From positions 4,269,200-4,333,199 of the forward strand of contig OX639973.1 in NCBI GenBank assembly GCA_951828385.1: a stretch of DNA of 64,000 nt, written 5' to 3'. The notes beneath the pieces were generated by a model. The model was not told the DNA's origin. It ran no database searches and saw only the letters and a program-made list of their open reading frames with translations. Shown here one piece after another: positions 31,776 through 41,186 of this stretch (position 1 is the stretch's first letter; each line of letters opens with the position of its first letter). The stretch is from an uncultured Poribacteria bacterium. Its GTDB lineage: Bacteria; Poribacteria; WGA-4E; WGA-3G. The translations under genes were made by a program, and so were the position numbers.

Positions 31776-34700
31776 ATGAACAGTGAAAACAATGTTTTGA
31801 ATGAGAAAAGTACTTCCATCAAGTCCAAGATTGAAGAAGCGGTGCTGATGGCACGTCAACGCCTTCTTGATGTGACGTTGAACAACCGTCTCCTGAACTA
31901 CCGGCCAAGTAGGCGGAGAACTATTCAGGTAGTTGACGAAATTCCGAAAGAAATTTTTGACATTCTCGTTTTGCAACCAAAGACCATGCAATTTAAACCA
32001 TCAGAAATTTCCGAGAAAGAAACTCGGTTGCTTTTTGAGGAGGAAGTTCTTAATGAGTACTTGCCTCTTCCGAACTTACCAGACACTGGCCCCTTAAAGC
32101 ACCATACTGATCGTCTTTTACAGACCAATTTGACAAAAAAAGAACTCCTCAAAAAGTTATCCTATGTTCACCGACAGGCTGAAACAGTCTTTAAAGAGCA
32201 GGGCTATTCCATTCTCTATCTTGCCCTTGGTTTTCTTGAATGGACAGAAATCGAACGTGCAAATCAGTTAAACAGGGCACCATTAATACTTATACCAATT
32301 GAGCTAATAAAACAGCAAAAAGTTCGCACCCGATTTAGTCTCAGTTGGAGTGGCGCGGAACTATTTCCGAACATATCTCTGGAAGCCAAACTCAGAGAAC
32401 AAGGTGTTGATCTTCCTACTCTTGAAACATTTGAGGAGAAAACTGCCGTTGATACCTATTTTCAGTCCGTGACCGATGCAATATCCCATCAGGAAAACTG
32501 GCGTGTTGTACCAGACATCTATCTTGATTTTTTTAGTTTCACCAAATTTGTAATGTATAGAGATTTGGATCCGACAAGCTGGGCAATAGGTGTTCATCCT
32601 TTGCTCGGGGAGATTCTTGGAGAATCTACCCAATCACCTGAAGTCAATGAGTTTAAACCAGAAGAAGTTGACCAAGTGCCGAGTCGCAATTTTTATCATG
32701 TGATGGACGCAGATTCTTCGCAGATTGCAGTTATAGAAGAAGTTAAAAAGGGGCGTAATTTGGTAGTTGAAGGCCCACCAGGAACTGGGAAGTCTCAAAC
32801 TATCGCAAATATTATTGCCGAACTTCTCGCTGCTGGCAAAAAAGTGCTTTTTGTCAGTGAAAAGATGGCTGCGCTTGAAGTCGTAAAAGAGCGACTTGAC
32901 AGTGTTGGTCTTGGGGATTTCTGCTTAGAGTTACACAGTCACAAATCTAATAAGCGTGAAGTCTTAAAAGAACTTAAACGAACGCTTGCTGCAGGATTGC
33001 CCCCAAAAACATGGCAGAATCAGATATTCGATCAAATTGATTTCCGTAAAAAGAGCCTCAACGCCTATGTCAATGTGCTCCATGAACCTATCAGTCAGAC
33101 ACAAAAGTCTCCTTTTACACTTTTCGGAATTCGCGAAATGGCACAATGTCATTTTGAAAAGGTTAAGCGCGACATGCCACGGATTATGTTTGCCAATCCA
33201 ACCGAAACTACACCGAATTGTTGGGACACAGCAAAGGAATGTCTCAATCAACTCACAACTATACTGCCTTTTGTGACTCCTATATCAAATAATCCTTGGC
33301 GTGGTTGCAAACCCGACATTGTAACACCTGCCTACGTGAAAGACACAAAAATATTAATTGATACATGTGTTAATGCCTTGGATGCTTTGGAAAAAGCAAT
33401 TCATGATCTCTCGGATGTTTGTGCGCTTCACATTCCTACGATGCTGGAAACTTTACCACAAGCCCTGATGGGTGTTGATGTAATTTTGAAGGCGATCCCT
33501 GTTGAACGAGAGGTTTTATTAAACGATGCTTGGAATCATCCAAATCGCGAGTCTGACACGTTAATCAAAAAAGTTGCAGACGTGCAGAAAGGCATTACTG
33601 AAGCCCATGCTAAGTTTGACAAAGCACAACTCATCGTTACTTTGGAAGCATTACAAGCGTTAGAAGGCACAATCCGTGATACTGAGGAAAATTGCGGCAT
33701 CCAACCCACTAGCACACCTGAAGATTTCCAATCCATGCTCAACACCGCGGATGTGATGGCAAAGTCAATTCCTGTTGAGCAAGAAGTGTTACGCAATGAA
33801 GCATGGAATAGTCCCAATCCTGAGGCTGAAAAACTTATTAAGCAAGTTGAAAGTGTTCGGAAAGTCCAGGCGAATGTGCTAACTATTTTTACTCCAGCAG
33901 CCTTAGAACAGGAGATTGACTCACTGCGTGATGAATATAAAAATTTATGTGGGATATTTCTGCCCTTTCGACTCTTCCACAGCAAATACAATTCTATTAG
34001 AAAGGAGATTCGCAGCTTTTACAAAGGAAAACCACCTCGTAAAATTGAGGATGAGAAAATTCTCAAAGATCTTGATGAACTGGGACGCTGTATTAAGAAG
34101 CGAAAAGAGATACAAGCGTTAGAGCAGATTGGTCGATCTTTATTTGGATCGCATTGGGAAGCAGAAAAGAGCGATCCTGCCCAACTCCGTCAGTTTGCGA
34201 AATGGATTGTGTTGTTTCGGAAAGAGCTTCTTGATGGTCCGTTGACTGACAGGGCAGTAGATATTGTGAGTGAAGGAATTGCAAGTAAACGTCTGAAAAA
34301 CCTCATTGAGCAAGCCAGAATACAACATAAGGATTTTGTAAAACAACGCGAAACTCTTTTCAGCCAACTTGAAATTGACACTAAAACCGTATTCGGTTTA
34401 GATACAGAAGATGTATCTTTTGGCGAACTCTCTTCACGACTTGAAATGTGGAAAACAGGACTGCCTTTATTTGATTCATGGATGCAATTCGCCAACAGCG
34501 AGATTGGCGATCCACCTCAAAAGCCGGAACAACTTATAGCGGACCTCGCTAAATTGTCACAATGTACTGACCTTCGGAAAGAAATTGAAGGTTTAGAACA
34601 AACTGGGCAGGATTTATTTGGTAGATATTGGCACGGTGAAGATAGCAATCTAAAACGACTAAACGAATTTGCAGAATGGATTGTGGATTTTCGCAAACAA

Positions 34701-37304
34701 CTAATTGGAGGTATTTTTACAAAACATGTTATTGATATAGTTAGTACTGGAGTAGATCAGAAACAAATTGAAGATCTCGCCAAGCAGGTTAAAGTTGCAG
34801 AAAACCATTTTGTGGAACAACGGGACGTTTTATTTGATCACCTTGGCACTGATGCGAAAGCTTTATTTGGTGTAGAAACTGAAAAAGCCTCTTTCACCGA
34901 ACTACGTTCGCATCTCGAATTATGGGGACAGCAACTAACTCGCCTTCAAGCGTGGGAGTCATTTGTAAGATTGCGCGACGCTTGTCAACAAACAATTGCA
35001 CAACCGCTAATTAATAGAATTGAAAGCGATATGCTTGAATCAGAGGACATAGTTTCATGCTTTGAGGGGAATCTTGCTGATGCTCTTCTTGACAAAGCAT
35101 TTCGCGAACGTCCTGAACTGCGCGATTTTGTCTTTAATCTACATGAAAAAAAAATAACACGTTTCCGAGAACTTGACAACGAGATCATAAATTTGAATCG
35201 ACTACGTCTCACTACTCAATTGCATCAGAACCGTCCTCGCCTGTTTAGAGGGGCATCCGCTGAGTCAGAAATCGGTATTCTGCAAAATCAATTCAGTCGA
35301 GAACGTGGGCACATGCCTATCCGAGAACTGTTAACAAAAACAGGTGGCTTAATCCAAAAAATTAAACCGTGTTTTATGATGGGTCCGCTCTCTATAGCAC
35401 AATTCTGCGATCCGCAGATGGTTCAATTTGACGTAGTTGTATTTGATGAAGCAAGCCAAATTCGTCTGGAAGACGCGCTTGGCGCGCTTTTGCGTGGCAA
35501 GCAAGCCATCGTAATTGGCGACACTCGCCAACTACCGCCCACCCGTTTTTTTGATGGTATCGTTGAAGATGATGAGGAAAAAGATGAAGATGATTTTATG
35601 AACCCAATCGTTGGTGTGGTAAGCATTTTAGATCTGTGTAGGCAAAGTGTTCCTATGAAGGAGTTGAAATGGCACTACCGCAGTCGGCACGAGTCTCTCA
35701 TTGCTGTTTCCAATCAGGAGTTTTATGACAATAACTTGTATGTCTTTCCATCGGCTATTGATAAAGTAGAACATTTGGGACTTAAGTTTGTACACATTCC
35801 TGATGCTGTCTATGACCGTGGTAAAAGTTCTACTAATCCGGAAGAGGCACAAGCTGTTGTTAAAGCTGCGTTTGCGCATTACCGAAATTATCCAAATAAA
35901 AGTCTTGGCATAGGCACATTTGGCATAAAACAACAACAAGCAATTCTTGACGAATTTGAAGTCCAATTCCAGCAGCAACCAGAAATGGTAGAATTTTTTG
36001 TGAGCAACCGAGAGGAATATTTTTTCGTTAAAAATTTGGAAACAATTCAAGGTGACGAACGCGACGTTATTTTCATAAGTGTCGGCTATGGATTCGGCAA
36101 GGATGGGAAACTCCATAAAAATTTCGGACCTCTTAACAGCGATGGTGGAGAACGCCGTTTGAATGTTCTCATCACGCGTGCTCGTGAGAAGTGTGTCGTC
36201 TTTTCAAATTTCCATGCAAGCGATCTTCAATTAGATATTGATGCGCCTTTTGGAGTGAGGGCACTGAAGACTTTTCTTGATTATGCCGAAACAGGGAATC
36301 TACCAATGGATAAACCTAACGATCCACTGGTAGATCCTGAGTCTCCGTTTGAAGAATCTGTGTACGAATTCCTGAGAAGCCAAGGTTATACTGTCAGTAA
36401 ACAGGTTGGGTGTGCAGGCTATCGGATTGATTTGGCGGTGGTCGATCCAAACGCGCTTGGACGTTATCTTATTGGCATTGAATGTGATGGAGTACCTTAC
36501 CACAGTTCACCTGTAGCAAGAGATAGGGATAGATTACGGCAGCAGCAACTTGAAAGGTTAGGATGGAAACTCCACCGTATTTGGTCAACAGATTGGTATC
36601 GCAATCGTGCTGAAACAAGACAACGACTTTTGGAAGCTGTTGAGCGTGCTAAGGCTGAAAAATTGTCACCGATTCCAATACCAAAACCTATTGATCCGCC
36701 AAAACCATCCGAGCCAGCCCTTTCTTCTGAATCCAATTTCAATCCCTCAAATCCTCTTTCTATTGCAGACCATGTTCAGGATTACCAAGTTTGTAAAGAC
36801 CTAAAAATCCCAATGCAGGGTAAGTTACACCTGCAAACTACATCCCAACTCGCCAAAGCTGTGAGAGAGGTTGTAAAAATCGAGAGCCCTGTCCATACAG
36901 ATTTAGTTGTCCTCCGAATTCGTCAACTCTGGGGATTAAAACGAGCAGGGGAACGAATTAAAAATGCGATTGAGAAGGGCGTAGCAGCTGCCCAAAGAGA
37001 CAAACTTATTCATAAGAATGGGGATTTTCTGTGGGCAGCAGACAATACGGAGATAAAGATTCGTTGTTGGACCAAACCCAAAATTGAGTGGATATGTGAA
37101 GAGGAAATTGTTGAGGCAATGAAACTTGTTCTAATTTTACAAGGTGCTATCACACCTGAGGCATTAATAAGGGAAGCCGCTAAACTTTTCGGTTACAAAT
37201 CTGTAGGGGAAATTATTATGCGGAGGATGAAATCGCTCTTGGACAAGTTCGTCAAAGTGGATAAATTTCAGATCTTACCAAACAGTAGGGTGCAACTATT
37301 ATGA
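31776..37304 (+). CDS. DUF4011-SF1 helicase-Vsr/MTES_1575-type nuclease-DUF3320 protein, candidate single-gene anti-phage system
   Basis: A 1842-residue multidomain protein. Residues about 10-300 fit DUF4011 (LMARQRLLDVTLNNRLLNYRPSRR...LGFLEWTE). Then comes an SF1 helicase split by a very long insert: Walker A EGPPGTGKSQT (about 331-341), and after the insert Walker B VVFDEASQI (about 1220-1228), motif III IGDTRQLPP, motif V ETIQGDERDVIFIS and motif VI LNVLITRARE (about 1460-1469). A PD-(D/E)XK nuclease follows at about 1527-1640: RIDLAVVDP, YLIGIECDG, YHSSPVARDRDRLRQ. A DUF3320 domain at about 1670-1750 (ESPVHTDLVVLRIRQLWG) ends it. The insert holds two kinds of internal duplication. This layout matches single-gene DUF4011-helicase-Vsr defence proteins I recall as Hhe. 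All catalytic motifs look intact. GGGAGA precedes the ATG. Confidence 0.88.
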   Translation: MNSENNVLNEKSTSIKSKIEEAVLMARQRLLDVTLNNRLLNYRPSRRRTIQVVDEIPKEIFDILVLQPKTMQFKPSEISEKETRLLFEEEVLNEYLPLPNLPDTGPLKHHTDRLLQTNLTKKELLKKLSYVHRQAETVFKEQGYSILYLALGFLEWTEIERANQLNRAPLILIPIELIKQQKVRTRFSLSWSGAELFPNISLEAKLREQGVDLPTLETFEEKTAVDTYFQSVTDAISHQENWRVVPDIYLDFFSFTKFVMYRDLDPTSWAIGVHPLLGEILGESTQSPEVNEFKPEEVDQVPSRNFYHVMDADSSQIAVIEEVKKGRNLVVEGPPGTGKSQTIANIIAELLAAGKKVLFVSEKMAALEVVKERLDSVGLGDFCLELHSHKSNKREVLKELKRTLAAGLPPKTWQNQIFDQIDFRKKSLNAYVNVLHEPISQTQKSPFTLFGIREMAQCHFEKVKRDMPRIMFANPTETTPNCWDTAKECLNQLTTILPFVTPISNNPWRGCKPDIVTPAYVKDTKILIDTCVNALDALEKAIHDLSDVCALHIPTMLETLPQALMGVDVILKAIPVEREVLLNDAWNHPNRESDTLIKKVADVQKGITEAHAKFDKAQLIVTLEALQALEGTIRDTEENCGIQPTSTPEDFQSMLNTADVMAKSIPVEQEVLRNEAWNSPNPEAEKLIKQVESVRKVQANVLTIFTPAALEQEIDSLRDEYKNLCGIFLPFRLFHSKYNSIRKEIRSFYKGKPPRKIEDEKILKDLDELGRCIKKRKEIQALEQIGRSLFGSHWEAEKSDPAQLRQFAKWIVLFRKELLDGPLTDRAVDIVSEGIASKRLKNLIEQARIQHKDFVKQRETLFSQLEIDTKTVFGLDTEDVSFGELSSRLEMWKTGLPLFDSWMQFANSEIGDPPQKPEQLIADLAKLSQCTDLRKEIEGLEQTGQDLFGRYWHGEDSNLKRLNEFAEWIVDFRKQLIGGIFTKHVIDIVSTGVDQKQIEDLAKQVKVAENHFVEQRDVLFDHLGTDAKALFGVETEKASFTELRSHLELWGQQLTRLQAWESFVRLRDACQQTIAQPLINRIESDMLESEDIVSCFEGNLADALLDKAFRERPELRDFVFNLHEKKITRFRELDNEIINLNRLRLTTQLHQNRPRLFRGASAESEIGILQNQFSRERGHMPIRELLTKTGGLIQKIKPCFMMGPLSIAQFCDPQMVQFDVVVFDEASQIRLEDALGALLRGKQAIVIGDTRQLPPTRFFDGIVEDDEEKDEDDFMNPIVGVVSILDLCRQSVPMKELKWHYRSRHESLIAVSNQEFYDNNLYVFPSAIDKVEHLGLKFVHIPDAVYDRGKSSTNPEEAQAVVKAAFAHYRNYPNKSLGIGTFGIKQQQAILDEFEVQFQQQPEMVEFFVSNREEYFFVKNLETIQGDERDVIFISVGYGFGKDGKLHKNFGPLNSDGGERRLNVLITRAREKCVVFSNFHASDLQLDIDAPFGVRALKTFLDYAETGNLPMDKPNDPLVDPESPFEESVYEFLRSQGYTVSKQVGCAGYRIDLAVVDPNALGRYLIGIECDGVPYHSSPVARDRDRLRQQQLERLGWKLHRIWSTDWYRNRAETRQRLLEAVERAKAEKLSPIPIPKPIDPPKPSEPALSSESNFNPSNPLSIADHVQDYQVCKDLKIPMQGKLHLQTTSQLAKAVREVVKIESPVHTDLVVLRIRQLWGLKRAGERIKNAIEKGVAAAQRDKLIHKNGDFLWAADNTEIKIRCWTKPKIEWICEEEIVEAMKLVLILQGAITPEALIREAAKLFGYKSVGEIIMRRMKSLLDKFVKVDKFQILPNSRVQLL

Positions 37305-37306
37305 TG

Positions 37307-38371
37307 TCACTGTAGGATGGTAACATCATCCGCACTATGGACGGGGTGAGGGTTCAGATCGTAGTCACCATCCAGTGAAATATCGTCAATAAGGACAACC
37401 TTTCTTGACCTCGCGGATTGGTGCATAGCGAAAAACGTCTGGACAATGTGCAAGTTGCTGCGACCATTCGTGATCGGTTTTTCACCCGTTTGCAAGCACT
37501 CCAAGAAGTGAGCCATCACGTTTCCAAAGGCATCGGGGAACCACGTTCCCTCTATCGACGGTTTAATTTCACGTGTCTCCGGCTGCGTGAGGTGAACCGT
37601 CAGGTCGGCACTGTTTCCGTAGATAGCACCTTTGGTGCCTTGGATGCGGATTTCCTCGTGTGGGTGCTGTAAGTTGCGTCCGGGATTGGCAAGGAACGCC
37701 CAGTTACACGAAAGCAAACCCTGTACACCGCTCCGACTTTTGAAAAGCGCGACGGAAACGGTTTCGCCTTCCTCAATTGAGCGGTTATGTCCGTGTGCTT
37801 GGCAGTAAACGCTTTCGTATTCGCCGAACCATTTATGGACAAGCCCGATATGGTGTACTTGCATCGCGGGGATCAAGTGGCGTTCAGGGAATTCGGTATA
37901 AAATCCGTTGCAGGTTATGGAAACGTGGTAGATTTCGCCGAGGTGTTCAGCGTTGATGTAGGGTTCAATAGCGAGGAAACCGGGAACAAAGCACGAGTTT
38001 TGGTTCACCATAAGCTGCACGTTGTATCGCTCACAGATGTTGACCATTTCAACTGCCTGTTGCATTGACATAGCGAAGGGTTTTTGGCAGAGGATATGCT
38101 TACCGGCTTCGGCAGCGGCTTTAACGATAGGGGAACGGATCCAGGGTTGCACCGCCATGTCAACCACGTCAACATCGGTATCAGCAATTAGATCAGCGAT
38201 GCAGGTGTATCTTTTATTGATACCAAAGGTGTTACCCACTTCGTTGAGGCGTGTAACGTCTTTGTCGCAAATCGCAGCAACGCGTAAGTTTTGCCGCTGG
38301 TAACCGAGCAGGTGCTGTTGCCCAATACCCAACCCGATTAAGCCGATCCCAAATTCTTGCTTGTCTGCCAT
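37307..38371 (-). CDS. Gfo/Idh/MocA family oxidoreductase
   Basis: A 354-residue dehydrogenase with GIGLIGLGIGQQHLLGYQ (GxGxxG-like, residues 8-25). The family EKP lysine motif appears as ILCQKPFAMS (about 93-102), with Gln in place of the usual Glu. PAMQVHHIGLVHKWFG carries candidate active-site His residues. It should oxidise a sugar or inositol-like substrate with NAD(P). It ends two bases from the end of the large helicase-nuclease gene (convergent). A second Gfo/Idh gene lies 21 bases upstream in the same direction, making a two-gene operon. Confidence 0.88.
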   Translation of the reverse strand: MADKQEFGIGLIGLGIGQQHLLGYQRQNLRVAAICDKDVTRLNEVGNTFGINKRYTCIADLIADTDVDVVDMAVQPWIRSPIVKAAAEAGKHILCQKPFAMSMQQAVEMVNICERYNVQLMVNQNSCFVPGFLAIEPYINAEHLGEIYHVSITCNGFYTEFPERHLIPAMQVHHIGLVHKWFGEYESVYCQAHGHNRSIEEGETVSVALFKSRSGVQGLLSCNWAFLANPGRNLQHPHEEIRIQGTKGAIYGNSADLTVHLTQPETREIKPSIEGTWFPDAFGNVMAHFLECLQTGEKPITNGRSNLHIVQTFFAMHQSARSRKVVLIDDISLDGDYDLNPHPVHSADDVTILQ

Positions 38372-38392
38372 TGTATGAGTTGTCCTTTGAAA

Positions 38393-39649
38393 TCAGATGC
38401 CCAAACCTTCGTCAATCTCGCGTTGATAGGTATTAATGGATTCATCAAGCATCTGATCCATCTGAACGATTTGCCCCGTTGCACCGGACTCAAGCATTGC
38501 GTAGGAGACAGCGACAGAGCGTGTGCCTTGATAGGCGTTGACTTCAACTTCTCGGTTTCCGGCAATAATTTCAGCAAATTCACCGTATTCCATAGCGATA
38601 TTTTTCGCGTCACCTTGTGTAAATGAGTAGTTCCACAATCGGTCGCCGCCGAACAGGTCTGCTGTGAAAGCATCTAAGTGAAAGTCTGGGACGAGGTCCA
38701 AAATCCGCTGGTCGTTAATCGTTTCCTGTCCGTCAATATTGAGGGTAATAATTCCGCCGCCTCGGTCCCCAGGGAGTGTCATAGAACCTTGGGAGCCGTG
38801 AATTTTACGGAGCCAGTTGCCTTGTCCCCATGCGCCATGGTCCTCAATATATTGCCCGACAACGCCGTTTTTGAAAGTTAGCGTTGCATAAGCGGCATCC
38901 TCTGCAGTCGCCTCAAATTCAGCGGGCATCTCGCGCTGCCATTTCGTATAGACACCAGCAGGATTAGAGCCGGATTCACCGGTCACTGCGGCGGAATTAT
39001 GTCGGATAGGTTCATGAAGACGGGTTTGCGCATAGACGGTGTCAATTTCGCCGAGGAGATACTCCATCATGTCAGCATAGTGGACACCGACATCCAGCAG
39101 TACACCGCTTTGGTCTTTCTGATGTCGCCAGACGGAGATAAGCATGCGGTTGCTGCCCCCGATGGCATGATGGATAAGGAGGCGCGGTGTGCCGATAACT
39201 TCCGCCTCAAGCAGTGCTTTGGCAAGTCGGTTGATCGGATCCCGTCGATAGTTCTCTGCGACGCTGAGGATGGCATCAGATGTATCCGCGGCACGCCGAA
39301 TGAGATTACACGCGCGGACAGTTAACCCCATCGGTTTTTCGACCATAGTATGCCAACCGCGTTCGAGCGTTTCAATAGCAACGGTGTGATGATACGGTGG
39401 CGTGGTTGTCACATCCACAGCATCGACACCGACTTCAGCGAGTTCTTCGAGACTTCCAACGACAGTGGGTTTTTCACCAAACCGTTCTTCTGCTTGCGCA
39501 GCGAGTGACTCGGCATTGGCAAGGACAGGATCGCATGCACCGACAAGGCTAAACCGTGTCCAGCCTGCCCGATGGAGTTCTGCTAACCCATACATGTGCC
39601 GATGTCCCATCCCGCCACAGCCTACGATTGCCAATCTAATTTTGTCCAT
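38393..39649 (-). CDS. Gfo/Idh/MocA family oxidoreductase
   Basis: A 418-residue member with the standard RLAIVGCGGMGHRHMYGL (residues 4-21), HTMVEKPMGL with the conserved Glu-Lys-Pro (about 104-113), and LLDVGVHYADMMEYLLG, the usual DxxxH active-site pattern. A C-terminal extension of about 60 residues ends in VEVNAYQGTRSVAVSYAMLESG. It is the first gene of the pair with 37307-38371 and likely acts on a related sugar derivative. Confidence 0.88.
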   Translation of the reverse strand: MDKIRLAIVGCGGMGHRHMYGLAELHRAGWTRFSLVGACDPVLANAESLAAQAEERFGEKPTVVGSLEELAEVGVDAVDVTTTPPYHHTVAIETLERGWHTMVEKPMGLTVRACNLIRRAADTSDAILSVAENYRRDPINRLAKALLEAEVIGTPRLLIHHAIGGSNRMLISVWRHQKDQSGVLLDVGVHYADMMEYLLGEIDTVYAQTRLHEPIRHNSAAVTGESGSNPAGVYTKWQREMPAEFEATAEDAAYATLTFKNGVVGQYIEDHGAWGQGNWLRKIHGSQGSMTLPGDRGGGIITLNIDGQETINDQRILDLVPDFHLDAFTADLFGGDRLWNYSFTQGDAKNIAMEYGEFAEIIAGNREVEVNAYQGTRSVAVSYAMLESGATGQIVQMDQMLDESINTYQREIDEGLGI

Positions 39650-39680
39650 GTTATCCCCTTTTTTGCAAGCGCGTCCTCTT

Positions 39681-41186
39681 TTAGTTTAGGAGTGCTTCTA
39701 ACCGCTTGAGATCAGTTTCCATTTGTGCTACGTTGTCACGGTAGTGTTGGGAACGGCTAAGCACCTTATCGGCATATTTTTTCCCGCTGCTGATAAGGGG
39801 ACCAGCGACTCTCACCTTACCGGGGCCGATGTTATAAGCGCCGAGTGCCAAGGTTAGATTCCCTCTATATTTCTCTAAAAGCATCTTAAAATAAGTTAAA
39901 CCGGCGTGCAAGTTTTTGTGTGGATCAAATCGTTCGTCTATGTATGAATCAAGTTTCGGCTTCCGTTTGTCCTGATACTGCGGGACTGTAAGTCCAAGTT
40001 CACGGGCAGTTTCGGGCATCATTTGCATCAATCCGCCTGCGCCGTTCTTAGACACGGCGCTCGGATTAAAGTTGGATTCAGCGTAAATAATAGCGAGCAT
40101 GAGTGCTACATCAATATCGTATTGTTTTGCTATTTGGATGGCTTTGTCCGCGGACTTCGGTTGTTCTCTTTTTTGTGTTTGCGTTGTCGGTTTGGATATG
40201 GGGGCTTGCGGTGCACTTAAGGCATCTGCATCAGGCTTGCGTGCACTTAAGGCGACTGCATCAGACTTGCGGGAGATAGGTTGTGTCCTTCCAAAAGACA
40301 TGCCTATTGAAACGAGATGTCTGTGCTCGAGATTTTCTTGGTTGAGGTAGGTGTAATGCAGCTGCTTTCCCAATTGGTTCAGTGAAAATCCGAGGCTCCA
40401 TGATTGAGGCGGTGCCTCGTCGCCAAAGGTAAATGTTGATCCGACGCGAGCCGCAATTGTATCGCTTCCGATTTCTAAGCTGGTTCCGAGGCATGTCGGT
40501 GCAATATCTAACCGATTGTGCCATCGGATAAGTGGGTGGGGTGTAAACACAGTACCGAGAGCCAGTTGCTGGTCAAAGGTTTGTAAAACTTGTCCATTTT
40601 TATGCCGAATAGTAACGCCAGAAATATCGCGTAGCCGTACGCCGAGAGCGAAGTGCGTATTAAGTGTTGTCAACACACCGAGATCATAATTTTGTGCCCA
40701 GCGGCTGCCGTAATAAGGGGCGCGACTATACCCTGTGCTGGCGCCGAGTTGCAAAGGACCGAATTTCCTTGCATAAGAGAACAGTGCCTGATTATTGCCG
40801 AGTTCAAAACTACCAATCGGGTTTGCGACATGATCTGATAGAAACCGATCGCCGCCATTTAAGTCGAGGAAATTGACACCGAATGTACCGATAGGTTTGA
40901 TAGGATAAGCGAGGGAAACAGCACCTTGAGACAGGTCGTAAATCAGGTTTCCGCGCTGCAGCGTTGCAAGCCCCGCGGGATTCCAGAGGGGGCTTGTGGC
41001 ATCGTCTGCACTGCTGATAAATGCGCCACCCAATCCGATGCCCCGCGTACCAACTTCGGGTCTGAGGTTGATCGGATCGGATGAAGTACTTTTTTGACCG
41101 AGAAAATACGAAAATAAGAGAAAAGCAGCCGCTATGAGTAGCAGCCCCCATTTACGGTATGGTAATGTACTTAGTTGGTTTTTCAC
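39681..41186 (-). CDS. PorV/UPF0164-like outer-membrane beta-barrel fused to lytic transglycosylase
   Basis: About 501 residues from GTG 41186 (AAAGGCAGAA upstream); the longer frame from 41258 overlaps the M23 gene more. A hydrophobic segment (GLLLIAAAFLLFSYFL) precedes a PorV-like start, RPEVGTRGIGLGGAFISSADDATSPLWNPAGLA. A 260-residue beta-strand-rich barrel follows. After a linker with a duplicated ten-residue unit comes an SLT domain: YAESNFNP with catalytic Glu at about 370, then KNGAGGLMQMMPETARELGL and LALGAYNIGPGKV. The enzyme would cleave murein glycan strands, here apparently tethered to an outer-membrane barrel. It follows a LysM-M23 peptidase gene with a 35-base overlap, indicating a coupled cell-wall module. 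Confidence 0.82.
   Translation of the reverse strand: MKNQLSTLPYRKWGLLLIAAAFLLFSYFLGQKSTSSDPINLRPEVGTRGIGLGGAFISSADDATSPLWNPAGLATLQRGNLIYDLSQGAVSLAYPIKPIGTFGVNFLDLNGGDRFLSDHVANPIGSFELGNNQALFSYARKFGPLQLGASTGYSRAPYYGSRWAQNYDLGVLTTLNTHFALGVRLRDISGVTIRHKNGQVLQTFDQQLALGTVFTPHPLIRWHNRLDIAPTCLGTSLEIGSDTIAARVGSTFTFGDEAPPQSWSLGFSLNQLGKQLHYTYLNQENLEHRHLVSIGMSFGRTQPISRKSDAVALSARKPDADALSAPQAPISKPTTQTQKREQPKSADKAIQIAKQYDIDVALMLAIIYAESNFNPSAVSKNGAGGLMQMMPETARELGLTVPQYQDKRKPKLDSYIDERFDPHKNLHAGLTYFKMLLEKYRGNLTLALGAYNIGPGKVRVAGPLISSGKKYADKVLSRSQHYRDNVAQMETDLKRLEALLN
40211..40270. repeat. Two tandem 30-bp copies in the fusion linker
   Basis: The unit starting GTGCACTTAAGG occurs at 40211-40240 and 40241-40270 with three mismatches. 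It encodes two copies of a ten-residue linker (SARKSDAVAL and SARKPDADAL) between the barrel and transglycosylase domains. Confidence 0.8.
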
